Below, one piece after another: positions 7,784-14,802 of a DNA stretch of 64,000 nucleotides (positions are counted from its first letter, which is position 1; each line of letters starts with the position of its first letter). The notes beneath the pieces were generated by a model. The model did not search any database and was not told the origin of the DNA. It saw only the letters and a list, made by a program, of their open reading frames with translations. Source of the DNA: Negativibacillus massiliensis (lineage in GTDB: Bacteria; Bacillota; Clostridia; Oscillospirales; Ruminococcaceae); assembly GCF_900148495.1 (NCBI RefSeq), contig NZ_FTRU01000006.1, forward strand, positions 62,001-126,000. Direction: 5' to 3'. The translations under genes and the position numbers were made by a program.

Positions 7784-8605
7784 CTAGTTTTGCTCCATCT
7801 TGCCCATCCAGATGGCAATCGCTGCTCCGGCAATCAGAGTAACAACAGAAAGCACTGCCTGCAATCCCGGTGTAAAGCCTGCATTGAGCAGGATTGGAAG
7901 GATGGAACCAGCAATCAGCCCCAGGATAGCAAAATAAGTTTGCTGCTCATAGCGCTTCATACAGATGTCAATAATCTTTGCTCCTGCAAAAATACCAATC
8001 AAAACACCTACTGCAACCGGAACTAGGATTGGAATGTTCAGCGAAGAAATTGCAGTCAGAACTGAGGTATATACCCCCAGCAGCACCATTACCATCGAAC
8101 CGCTGATACCCGGCATAATCATGCATGCTGCTGCCACTGCTGCCGATAAAAGCAAACGCACTGCACTGCCAACTGTAAGGGTTGTAATCAGGGCACTTCC
8201 CTCATCTGAAACATTCTGCAGCAGAGTCATCACCATCATAATGGCAAAACTGACAAAAAACGGAAGCAAGCTGACCTTTTTAAACTTTTCCCTGACTGCA
8301 CGGTGATAAATCATCGGAATGCTTCCCAGAATCAGTCCCAGGAAAAAGATATTGGTCGGCATAGTAAAATCACGAAGCAAAAACTCGATCAGGTGGCTGA
8401 AAAGCACGATTCCCAGAACTGCACCAATTCCAATCGGAAGCAGGTAGAGCACCGAATTTTTAAAATCCTTGCGAAGATCAGAAACAGCGCCGATCAGCTT
8501 GTCATAGATTCCCATAACAACTGCCATGGTTCCTCCGCTGACACCAGGAATAATGTTTGCTACTCCCACGACCAAACCTTTTACGATGCGGGATAAAAAA
8601 TCCAT
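7784..8605 (-). CDS. DUF368 family membrane protein
   Basis: A 273-residue integral membrane protein with the hallmark N-terminal motif GVANIIPGVSGGTMAVVMG and the related second half IMPGISGSMVMVLLG. This internal duplication and the eight or so membrane spans identify DUF368. Members of this family (with DedA proteins) have been linked to undecaprenyl-phosphate recycling across the membrane; that role here is inference. The start at 8605 follows AAAGGAG. It has its own promoter at 8735-8763. Confidence 0.9.
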   Translation of the reverse strand: MDFLSRIVKGLVVGVANIIPGVSGGTMAVVMGIYDKLIGAVSDLRKDFKNSVLYLLPIGIGAVLGIVLFSHLIEFLLRDFTMPTNIFFLGLILGSIPMIYHRAVREKFKKVSLLPFFVSFAIMMVMTLLQNVSDEGSALITTLTVGSAVRLLLSAAVAAACMIMPGISGSMVMVLLGVYTSVLTAISSLNIPILVPVAVGVLIGIFAGAKIIDICMKRYEQQTYFAILGLIAGSILPILLNAGFTPGLQAVLSVVTLIAGAAIAIWMGKMEQN

Positions 8606-8642
8606 AAATACAATTCTCCTTTAATTTTTGTCCGCAACACAC

Positions 8643-8695
8643 AAAAAAAGGACGCCTGCCCTGTCTCAAACAGTACCGCATGGCTGTCCTTTTTT
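8643..8695 (-). terminator. Terminator after the flippase-like gene
   Basis: AAAAAAGGAC (8644-8653) pairs with GTCCTTTTTT (8686-8695) around a long partly paired loop. It sits between the flippase-like gene and DUF368 and ends in a T-run on the minus strand. Confidence 0.55.
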
Positions 8696-8734
8696 GTTTC
8701 TCTTTCAGCTAAAAAGTGTCCTGCGGCTGTCTTG

Positions 8735-8763
8735 ATTATACCGCGAAGTTTTCTTTGAATCAA
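8735..8763 (-). promoter_or_regulatory. Promoter of the DUF368 gene, overlapping the upstream stop codon
   Basis: TTGATT (8758-8763), 17-base spacer, TATAAT (8735-8740). The -35 overlaps the end of the flippase-like gene. Confidence 0.65.
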
Positions 8764-9803
8764 GCTGAAATTTGTTTCTTATTCTTTCTCCAAACACCGG
8801 CTGTAGCTGTAAAGCATCCACCCACACAAATCGGCAGGTAGAAGGTCAGCAGTCTCCAGAACAGGATTGCTACACTCAGGATATGCGTTGGGAAAAATAT
8901 GCTGAAAATAGTATGGAAACCGATTTCTGCACCAGCAGCAGCACCGGGCAGTGGAATAAATGAGGTAAAATTCAGTACAAAGGCTCCCGCACAGATCATC
9001 AAGAGCACATCCGCCTTTCCCAATCCGAATGCATAAAAGATACACAACGGAATCAGGAAAAATGCCGTCAGCTGCACCGCTGTCAGGGCGGACATCGCTA
9101 AAATTCCCCCAATATCCTGGCGGATCTGTGCAAAACCCTCATAAAATTCCATCAGTTCCTTTTGAATTCGTTCCTTTGCTTTGCTTGCTGCCTGCTCTGA
9201 AATCAGTTTTACCTTTTTAAGCAGGGACACACTTCCGTACAAAACCTTTTCTGTCGGTCTGCGCAAAAAGCCCAGACACAACAGTCCGGTGATCACCAGC
9301 AGGTTGACACCAAATCCTACGAAAATCAACCATCCGATGGACGAAATCCTTCCTGAAAAGCTTTTAAAGCACAACAATAGTGTCAACGCTGAATAGATGG
9401 TCAATACAAACTGATAGACAATAAATTTGATCAGTAAGGAACAGCTGGCAAAGGAGAGGGACACTCCTTTTTTCACCAAGTACCACGCCTGCATCGGCTG
9501 ACCACCACTCGAAAATGGAGTGATGCAGTTAAAAAACTGACCGATCATGGTCGCACAGAAGGTATCTCCCGGATTTTGTGTGGGAACAAACCGACTGACA
9601 GCCAGATGCAGACCCAATGATTCAAAGACCCAATAAACCACCATCAATCCCAGCGCTGCCAGAATCCACAAGGGCCGCATTCCGAGCATCATCTTCCAAA
9701 GCGCCTGAATACTGTACTGTTTGAGCAGCCAGATACACAGCACGGCAAAGGTACCTGCAATAAAAGCCAGCCCTTTTGCATAACCTTTGGTATCTGCTTT
9801 CAT
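8760..9803 (-). CDS. Flippase-like (LPG synthase transmembrane domain) protein
   Basis: A 347-residue membrane protein of the UPF0104/YbhN family, the membrane half of lysylphosphatidylglycerol synthase without its catalytic domain. Motifs include TPFSSGGQPMQAWYL near 115-130 and FIPLPGAAAGAEIGF near the C-terminus. It overlaps the glycosyltransferase gene by four bases (ATGA), so the two are translationally coupled. The pairing suggests that it moves a lipid or glycolipid made by that enzyme; this is inference. Confidence 0.88.
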   Translation of the reverse strand: MKADTKGYAKGLAFIAGTFAVLCIWLLKQYSIQALWKMMLGMRPLWILAALGLMVVYWVFESLGLHLAVSRFVPTQNPGDTFCATMIGQFFNCITPFSSGGQPMQAWYLVKKGVSLSFASCSLLIKFIVYQFVLTIYSALTLLLCFKSFSGRISSIGWLIFVGFGVNLLVITGLLCLGFLRRPTEKVLYGSVSLLKKVKLISEQAASKAKERIQKELMEFYEGFAQIRQDIGGILAMSALTAVQLTAFFLIPLCIFYAFGLGKADVLLMICAGAFVLNFTSFIPLPGAAAGAEIGFHTIFSIFFPTHILSVAILFWRLLTFYLPICVGGCFTATAGVWRKNKKQISA

Positions 9804-10918
9804 CGTACTCCTCCTGCAGCTGTTGAAAATACTTTTTTCAAAATTGGCTTATTCTGACGTCGTTGACTTTCTCCAAGCAGACCATGATAAAATTCTCTCC
9901 ACATCGAGAGTACATGCTCTTCGCTGTAAAAATCATTGCCTTTTCGGCTCATCTGAACTGCCTGTTCATAATACTGTGGCTGCTGTGACAGCTTATTGAG
10001 CTCCTCTGCAAATCCTGCATTATCCTGTGCTTTCAGATAATATCCATCCAAAATAACCGGATACAGGTCCAGATCACGCAGAAGAATCGGAACATGGCAG
10101 CTCATCGCTTCCAGAACCGTCATTGGGAACAGCTCATCAAAGCTTGGAAGCAGCATGACATCACCCATCTGATAAACCTGCGGCATTTTATCTCGCTCGA
10201 CCAGTCCGGTAAAATGCAGATTCTGTGGGTGCTCTTTGAGCAGCTTTTCAATATCTTTGTAGCCATCACTCATATTGCCGAAGGCAAAATCTCCTGCCCA
10301 TACAAACTGCATCTGTGGAAGCTGCTCTGCCAGTTTTGCATATTCAAACACACCTTTTCTGGTTTGCAGCTGACCAGCACAGACCACGGTAAATACATCC
10401 TCTTTCAGGTGATATTCTTTTCTTAATTCTCTTTTTCTCTGTTCATCCACAGGATAAAACTGTTTTGAGGAAACATAGTTTGGTATGTAGGTTACCTTGT
10501 TTTCGTCAATTCCATAGGCTGCCAGCTTTGGAATAAAACATGGATTTACCGTAACCAGATAGTCAACACTCTTATAAAACTGAATCAGATAATCATAAAA
10601 GAATTCCCGGAATACTTTTGGAATACTCAGACTCTGGTCGACTGTTTCCGGCAGAAAATGAACCGAAGCTACGGTTACTCCTTTATTTTTCAGGTACGGG
10701 ATCTGCATAAAAAACTGTGGATTTACGGTATGAATATGGGTAATATCTGCTGGACGTGCAGAATTTACAACCACTTTCATCTGAAAATCGGTGTCCTTTC
10801 CTTCAATTTGGTCCAGATTTCCTGTAATCAAATGGAGTTCTTCCAGATAAGCTGACAGCACGCCCTGTCCTTTTACCCGATCTGCGTGCGATAACATATT
10901 AAGTGTAAATTCTCTCAT
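9800..10918 (-). CDS. GT4 family glycosyltransferase, probably glycolipid synthesis
   Basis: A 372-residue retaining glycosyltransferase with GT-B fold. The C-terminal donor domain starts near VVCAGQLQTRKGV and has the E-x7-E motif ELFPMTVLE. The N-terminal domain begins NMLSHADRVKGQGV, a pattern I associate with diacylglycerol glucosyltransferases of Bacillota (LafA/MGS type). It acts at the cytoplasmic membrane face. The ATG at 10918 follows AAGGAGG. Coupling to the flippase-like gene supports a membrane-lipid role. Donor and acceptor are not provable from sequence. Confidence 0.85.
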   Translation of the reverse strand: MREFTLNMLSHADRVKGQGVLSAYLEELHLITGNLDQIEGKDTDFQMKVVVNSARPADITHIHTVNPQFFMQIPYLKNKGVTVASVHFLPETVDQSLSIPKVFREFFYDYLIQFYKSVDYLVTVNPCFIPKLAAYGIDENKVTYIPNYVSSKQFYPVDEQRKRELRKEYHLKEDVFTVVCAGQLQTRKGVFEYAKLAEQLPQMQFVWAGDFAFGNMSDGYKDIEKLLKEHPQNLHFTGLVERDKMPQVYQMGDVMLLPSFDELFPMTVLEAMSCHVPILLRDLDLYPVILDGYYLKAQDNAGFAEELNKLSQQPQYYEQAVQMSRKGNDFYSEEHVLSMWREFYHGLLGESQRRQNKPILKKVFSTAAGGVR

Positions 10919-11104
10919 AAAAGATCCTCCTTCGTCATCGTTTCTTTCTCATTTTCCTTTATTATATATGAGAAATGTTCTCTTTTCTTTTTTTTCCTGT
11001 TAAAATTTTGTTCTGATTACGAAACGATCTTTCCGGAGTCTCTTACTACAAATCTAATATTATTTTACAGAATCCTCAAAAATTCTTTACAATTAAAATC
11101 GACA

Positions 11105-11142
11105 AAAAAAACGGGAAAGCAGATCTGCTTTCCCGTTTTTTT
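11105..11142. terminator. Rex terminator
   Basis: A perfect palindrome of 38 bases with A and T flanks centred on AGATCT, overlapping the rex stop codon. Confidence 0.9.
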
Positions 11143-11794
11143 AATTTTCATCCAATTCATTTACCTGATAGCAGAGTGTCATCAGGCTGTCGCCCAGATG
11201 GACATTTTCCACTGCAATCGGAACACCGCTGTCGCGATGACGCAGTCCCAGATCGTAATGAGAAAAGTTCCAGAATGCGCGAATTCCATAGCTGATCAGA
11301 CGGTCACCCAGTTCTTCCACAACATCCTTTGGAAGACAAAGGATTGCTGCATCCGGCTTTACTTTGGTGCAAAATTCTTCCAGAGCACTTTCCGGCATAA
11401 TCTCGATGCCATGAATTTTCTGTCCAATCAGTTTTGGATTTTTATCAAAGATTCCAACCAGTTTAAATCCTTTGGATTCAAACGAAAGATGTTTAACCAG
11501 AGCCATACCCAGGTTGCCAGCACCCAGAAGGATGATCTTGCGTCCCTGGTTGATGCCCAGAATGTTTCCAATTTCTTCATACAGAGCATCTACATTGTAT
11601 CCGTATCCCTGCTGTCCAAAACCGCCAAAACAGTTTAAATCCTGTCGAATCTGGGAAGCGGTCAGGCTCATCAGCTCTGCCAGCTCCCTAGACGAAATTC
11701 GATGTACTCCTTTTTGAATCAGGTCATACAAAAACCTGTGATATCTTGGCAGTCTGCGAATAACAGATGCCGAAACTCCCTCATATCTTGCCAT
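11141..11794 (-). CDS. rex: Redox-sensing transcriptional repressor Rex
   Basis: A 217-residue protein with an N-terminal winged helix (about 1-80, with SSRELAELMSLTASQIRQDL) and a Rossmann NADH-binding domain carrying GAGNLGMAL near 93-101. Length and domain order match the family. Rex dimers bind TTGTTAA-type palindromes when NAD+ is high and release DNA on NADH binding, controlling fermentation genes. It has its own promoter at 11913-11941 and is monocistronic. A Rex-box-like palindrome occurs at 6756-6773. Confidence 0.95.
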   Translation of the reverse strand: MARYEGVSASVIRRLPRYHRFLYDLIQKGVHRISSRELAELMSLTASQIRQDLNCFGGFGQQGYGYNVDALYEEIGNILGINQGRKIILLGAGNLGMALVKHLSFESKGFKLVGIFDKNPKLIGQKIHGIEIMPESALEEFCTKVKPDAAILCLPKDVVEELGDRLISYGIRAFWNFSHYDLGLRHRDSGVPIAVENVHLGDSLMTLCYQVNELDEN

Positions 11795-12179
11795 AACGTT
11801 TCTCCTGTTCTTTTTGCTTCTCTATGATAAAAACGGAGTTCATCCCACAAAAACCCCCACTGATACAGGGATGGATGAGCACAGTCACTGTATAAAAGTA
11901 GTTTACTGATTTATTTTATGCCACTGTCAGCGGTTTGTCAATGTTTTCAGATGTTCTATTTCTTTTTTTCTCTTTGTTTGATATTATTCCGACAAAAGCT
12001 TTACAAAAAATATTATCTGCTTTATCTTTCCTTTACAGACATACTTTGTTCACAATTATCATTTATAATGAAAGCGAACACAGAAAATTTCACGGTCATT
12101 TTCGTATAAAATGCTGTGATTTTCTTTCTTTTCTTCTAATAACACAACTATGATAAATCGGAATAGGATGGATTAACGA
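11795..12179. other. Divergent intergenic region between rex and the USP-like gene
   Basis: The rex promoter (11913-11941) gives a leader of about 110 bases. That leader holds complementary CATCCC/GGGATG segments near 11831-11874 that could form a weak stem. On the plus side a TATAAT at 12064-12069 has no good -35 partner. Nothing coding was seen. Confidence 0.4.
11913..11941 (-). promoter_or_regulatory. rex promoter
   Basis: TTGACA (11936-11941), 17-base spacer, TAAAAT (11913-11918) on the minus strand. Confidence 0.75.
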
Positions 12180-12623
12180 ATGGAAAGCAACAAAACCGTA
12201 TTAACCACTTCCTTAAAAAGTACCGCTGTACTGGTAACCAATCAGTTTCAGTGCGAACGCCTGATTCAGGCCGGACGGAGTGTCGCAGACATCTCCAAAA
12301 CCGATTTAATTGTTTTAAACGTACAAAGCAATGAATATCCGGCAAACCCGCAGGCTATCCAGTATTTGTTCAATATTTCTGCACAGAACAGCGCCATCAT
12401 GAACGTCATGTACGCTGAGGATACCTTTAAAACAATCGTTCAGTACATCAAGGATCATCAGACCGCTTATGTCGTTACTGGTATGCCGCAGACAAAAAAC
12501 TCTGTTCTTCACCGAATCTGGAAAAAATTTGCTCATGTCACCTTCTTCACTGTGGACGAAAACGGTGCTCTGCATGAGGTAACCGACAAAAGCGTTTATC
12601 AAAAAAGCGCTTCCCGTTCCTGA
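12180..12623 (+). CDS. USP-like (KdpD-type universal-stress domain) protein
   Basis: A 147-residue soluble protein with a Rossmann-like alpha/beta pattern: VLVTNQFQCERLIQAGRSVAD, then TDLIVLNV, then AYVVTGMP. This resembles the universal-stress domain found in the KdpD sensor, but there is no kinase domain and no kdp operon nearby. Function is unknown. It is followed at 18 bases by a lipase-like gene with its own ribosome binding site, so the two probably share a transcript. Confidence 0.6.
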   Translation: MESNKTVLTTSLKSTAVLVTNQFQCERLIQAGRSVADISKTDLIVLNVQSNEYPANPQAIQYLFNISAQNSAIMNVMYAEDTFKTIVQYIKDHQTAYVVTGMPQTKNSVLHRIWKKFAHVTFFTVDENGALHEVTDKSVYQKSASRS

Positions 12624-12640
12624 GGAAAGGGGGTTTTTCA

Positions 12641-13603
12641 TTGAACGATCTCAGTCTTGACCGTCTTGATGACGAAAAGATTCTATGGCAAACCTTTACT
12701 CTCCCATCTTCCTGTGATGGGCAGAACTTGTTCTGCCGCCTGGCAGAGCCCACAACACCTTTGCGCGGGGTGGTCCAGATTTCCCATGGAATGTGCGAAC
12801 ATATTGACCGCTACATCCCATTCTTTCGCTTTCTTGCTTTGGAAGGCTTTGTAGTTTGCGGAAACGACCATCTCGGACATGGAAAGACCTGCCAGAATCC
12901 TGACCATTTTGGATTCTTTGCAGAGGAAAAAGGATACCAGTATCTAATCGAAGATCTTCACCAGGTTAGCCTTTTCTTAAAAAAGCGTTATCCCCAGCTT
13001 CCACTCTTTCTGTTTGGACACAGCATGGGCTCGATGATTACACGACTGTACCTTTCCAAGTATTCTTCCCTGCTTCAGGGCGTAGTAATCTGCGGAACAG
13101 CCGGACCAAATCCAGCATCCAAAGCAGGCATGCTGCTTTGCAAACAGGTCATTGCCAAAAAAGGTGAATTTTCTCACTCCTCTCAGCTGCAGAAGCTGAT
13201 TTTTGGTTCTTACAATAACCGCTGTTCCCATCCCAAAAATGAGTGGGCATGGCTTAGCCGGGATGACGAAATGGTGGATGCCTACATTCAGGACCCATTG
13301 TGTGGATTCCCGTTTACTGCATCTGCTTATCTGGATTTGTTGTCCCTGCAATATTTCTGCAACACTCGGGTATGGTACAAAACACTCGACCAAAATCTTC
13401 CAATGCTGTTGATTTCTGGAGCGATGGACCCGGTCGGCAACTATGGAAAAGGAATTCGTATGATTGAAAAGCAGCTGCTTCGTGCCGGTATCAGCGATCT
13501 GACCGTTTGGATTTATCCCGGCGCCCGCCACGAACTGTTAAACGAAACAAACCGCGATGAAGTCATGCGGGATGTTCTTTCCTGGTTTGCTCTTCACGTA
13601 TAA
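12641..13603 (+). CDS. Alpha/beta hydrolase, monoacylglycerol lipase/lysophospholipase type
   Basis: A 320-residue serine hydrolase of the Hydrolase_4 group. The oxyanion region HGMCEH is near 49-54 and the NDHLGHGKT motif is typical of monoacylglycerol lipases. The nucleophile elbow GHSMGS has Ser128, with likely Asp263 and His297 completing the triad. No signal peptide is present, so it is cytoplasmic. The start is TTG at 12641, after GAGGAAAGGGGG. Substrate is inferred from family only. Confidence 0.85.
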   Translation: MNDLSLDRLDDEKILWQTFTLPSSCDGQNLFCRLAEPTTPLRGVVQISHGMCEHIDRYIPFFRFLALEGFVVCGNDHLGHGKTCQNPDHFGFFAEEKGYQYLIEDLHQVSLFLKKRYPQLPLFLFGHSMGSMITRLYLSKYSSLLQGVVICGTAGPNPASKAGMLLCKQVIAKKGEFSHSSQLQKLIFGSYNNRCSHPKNEWAWLSRDDEMVDAYIQDPLCGFPFTASAYLDLLSLQYFCNTRVWYKTLDQNLPMLLISGAMDPVGNYGKGIRMIEKQLLRAGISDLTVWIYPGARHELLNETNRDEVMRDVLSWFALHV

Positions 13604-13637
13604 TCAAAAAGCTCTGCGAAATCGCAGAGCTTTTTTT
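13604..13637. terminator. Bidirectional terminator
   Basis: Stem GCTCTGCGA (13611-13619) / TCGCAGAGC (13622-13630) flanked by A and T runs, between the convergent hydrolase and SDR genes. Confidence 0.85.
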
Positions 13638-14370
13638 AGATTAAAAATCCACCGTTTGGGCTGATAACCTGTCCTGTCAGGAAGGAAGCTCCTTCTTCTG
13701 CCAAAAAGAATGCACAGTCCGCTACCTGCTGTGGCGTTCCGATCTGGCAAAGTGGTGTTTCTTCTTTTAATTCTTCCATCACTTCCGCTGTCAGATTGCC
13801 ATTCATTTCGGTATCGATCACGCCAGGAGCAATACAGTTGACCCGAATGCCGGAAGGTCCCACTTCCTTAGCAAGTGCCTTGGTCAGCCCAATTACAGCC
13901 GCCTTGGATGCCGAATAAGGGACCTCACAGGAAGCTCCAGCAATTCCCCAGATAGAAGAGGTTGTAATAATGCTTCCCTTCTGTCTACGGATCATCGAAG
14001 GTAGAACCTCTTTGCAGCAGTAAAAGACGCTGTCAAGGTTCACTGCCATCATGTTATGCCACTGATCCGAAGTAAAATCGGTAAAAAGACCCTGGCGGGC
14101 AATTCCGGCGTTGCAGATCAGCACATCGATATGTCCAAATTGGGAAAGAATTTCTTCCACCATTCGTTTTACCTGTACTTCATCCGAAACATCTGCCTGC
14201 ATTGGAATCACACTCAGTCCCTGTTCTGCCATCCGCTGTGCAAATTGTTCCATTCTCTCTTTGGAATTATGATAGTTTGCAATGACTTGATATCCTTCTC
14301 TGGCAAACTTTTCTGCTTCCGCACGTCCAATTCCCCGGGAAGCACCGGTGATCAGTACAACCTTTGACAT
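13636..14370 (-). CDS. SDR family oxidoreductase, FabG-like
   Basis: A classical short-chain dehydrogenase of about 244 residues. The NADP-binding motif GASRGIGRAEA is at about 8-18, NAG follows near 85, and the active-site pair is YSASK. The C-terminal IAPGVIDTEMN segment is typical of 3-oxoacyl-ACP reductases. The start ATG at 14370 is preferred; the longer open frame to 14472 runs back through a terminator and into tRNA-Lys, so it is not real coding. It is isolated from other fatty-acid genes, so the true substrate is uncertain. Confidence 0.88.
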   Translation of the reverse strand: MSKVVLITGASRGIGRAEAEKFAREGYQVIANYHNSKERMEQFAQRMAEQGLSVIPMQADVSDEVQVKRMVEEILSQFGHIDVLICNAGIARQGLFTDFTSDQWHNMMAVNLDSVFYCCKEVLPSMIRRQKGSIITTSSIWGIAGASCEVPYSASKAAVIGLTKALAKEVGPSGIRVNCIAPGVIDTEMNGNLTAEVMEELKEETPLCQIGTPQQVADCAFFLAEEGASFLTGQVISPNGGFLI

Positions 14371-14402
14371 TCCTTTTTTCCCTGCCTCTCTTTTCTGGAT
14401 AA

Positions 14403-14436
14403 AACAAAAAGCCGCTGGATATTTCCAACGGCTTTT
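14403..14436 (-). terminator. Terminator of tRNA-Lys
   Basis: GCCGCTGGA (14411-14419) pairs with TCCAACGGC (14424-14432) with one mismatch, and a minus-strand T-run follows. It lies directly after the tRNA. Confidence 0.8.
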
Positions 14437-14439
14437 CTT

Positions 14440-14515
14440 TGGTGACCTATCGGAGACTCGAACTCCGGACACCCTGATTAAAAGTCAGGTGCTCTACCGA
14501 CTGAGCTAATAAGTC
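14440..14515 (-). tRNA. tRNA-Lys (anticodon TTT)
   Basis: 76 bases including an encoded CCA. The acceptor stem is GACTTAT/ATAGGTC with discriminator A. The D-arm begins AGCTCAGTCGGTAGAGC, the anticodon loop is CTTTTAA, and the T-arm is GGAGTTCGAGTCTCC. It has a consensus promoter 37 bases upstream and a terminator downstream, so it forms its own unit. Confidence 0.97.
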
Positions 14516-14551
14516 AAACCTGTTTGTGTTGCTGTCCTTGCAACGTTGATT

Positions 14552-14580
14552 ATTATATCATCACTTTTTTGTTTTGTCAA
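14552..14580 (-). promoter_or_regulatory. tRNA-Lys promoter
   Basis: TTGACA (14575-14580), 17-base spacer, TATAAT (14552-14557): full consensus. Confidence 0.9.
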
Positions 14581-14587
14581 CACCTTT

Positions 14588-14635
14588 TTTTAAATTTCTT
14601 TATTTTCTTTTAAAAGAAAATAAAGAAATTTAAAA
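14588..14635. repeat. 48-nt perfect AT-rich palindrome
   Basis: A 24-bp exact inverted repeat with no spacer, centred between 14611 and 14612 and made almost only of A/T with a few G/C. It lies between the divergent promoters of tRNA-Lys and recG. It has no T-run tail, so it is not a standard terminator. Confidence 0.8.
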
Positions 14636-14637
14636 GT

Positions 14638-14720
14638 GTTTGCTCCGCGCTTTCTCCCGTTTCTTTGATGAAAAAAGAGAAACGTTTACTCCGTACTCTT
14701 TCCCACTTTCTTTACTGAAA
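14638..14720. repeat. Degenerate direct repeat pair
   Basis: Two units, 14638-14673 and 14684-14720, share GTTT-CTCCG, then TTTC-CCC-TTTCTTT and end in TGAAA. They abut the 48-nt palindrome and reach the recG promoter. Confidence 0.5.
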
Positions 14721-14744
14721 GGACAGAAGGTATTTGGGGAATGG

Positions 14745-14773
14745 ATGACTTTTCTTTCAAAAAAGGCTATAAT
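14745..14773 (+). promoter_or_regulatory. recG promoter
   Basis: ATGACT -35 (14745-14750), 17-base spacer, TATAAT -10 (14768-14773). Transcription would begin near 14780, at the ATG of 14779, which argues for the downstream TTG as the recG start. Confidence 0.6.
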
Positions 14774-14802
14774 AAAAGATGCTTTTAAAAGGAGTTGATT
14801 TT

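Noticed and set aside
12315-12641. Minus-strand open frame of 108 codons opposite the USP-like gene
   Set aside because: No ribosome binding site, no recognisable pattern, and it spans the coding and intergenic parts of supported plus-strand genes.
14371-14472. N-terminal extension of the SDR gene
   Set aside because: The open frame crosses the tRNA-Lys terminator and part of the tRNA; the ATG at 14370 begins the family-conserved sequence.
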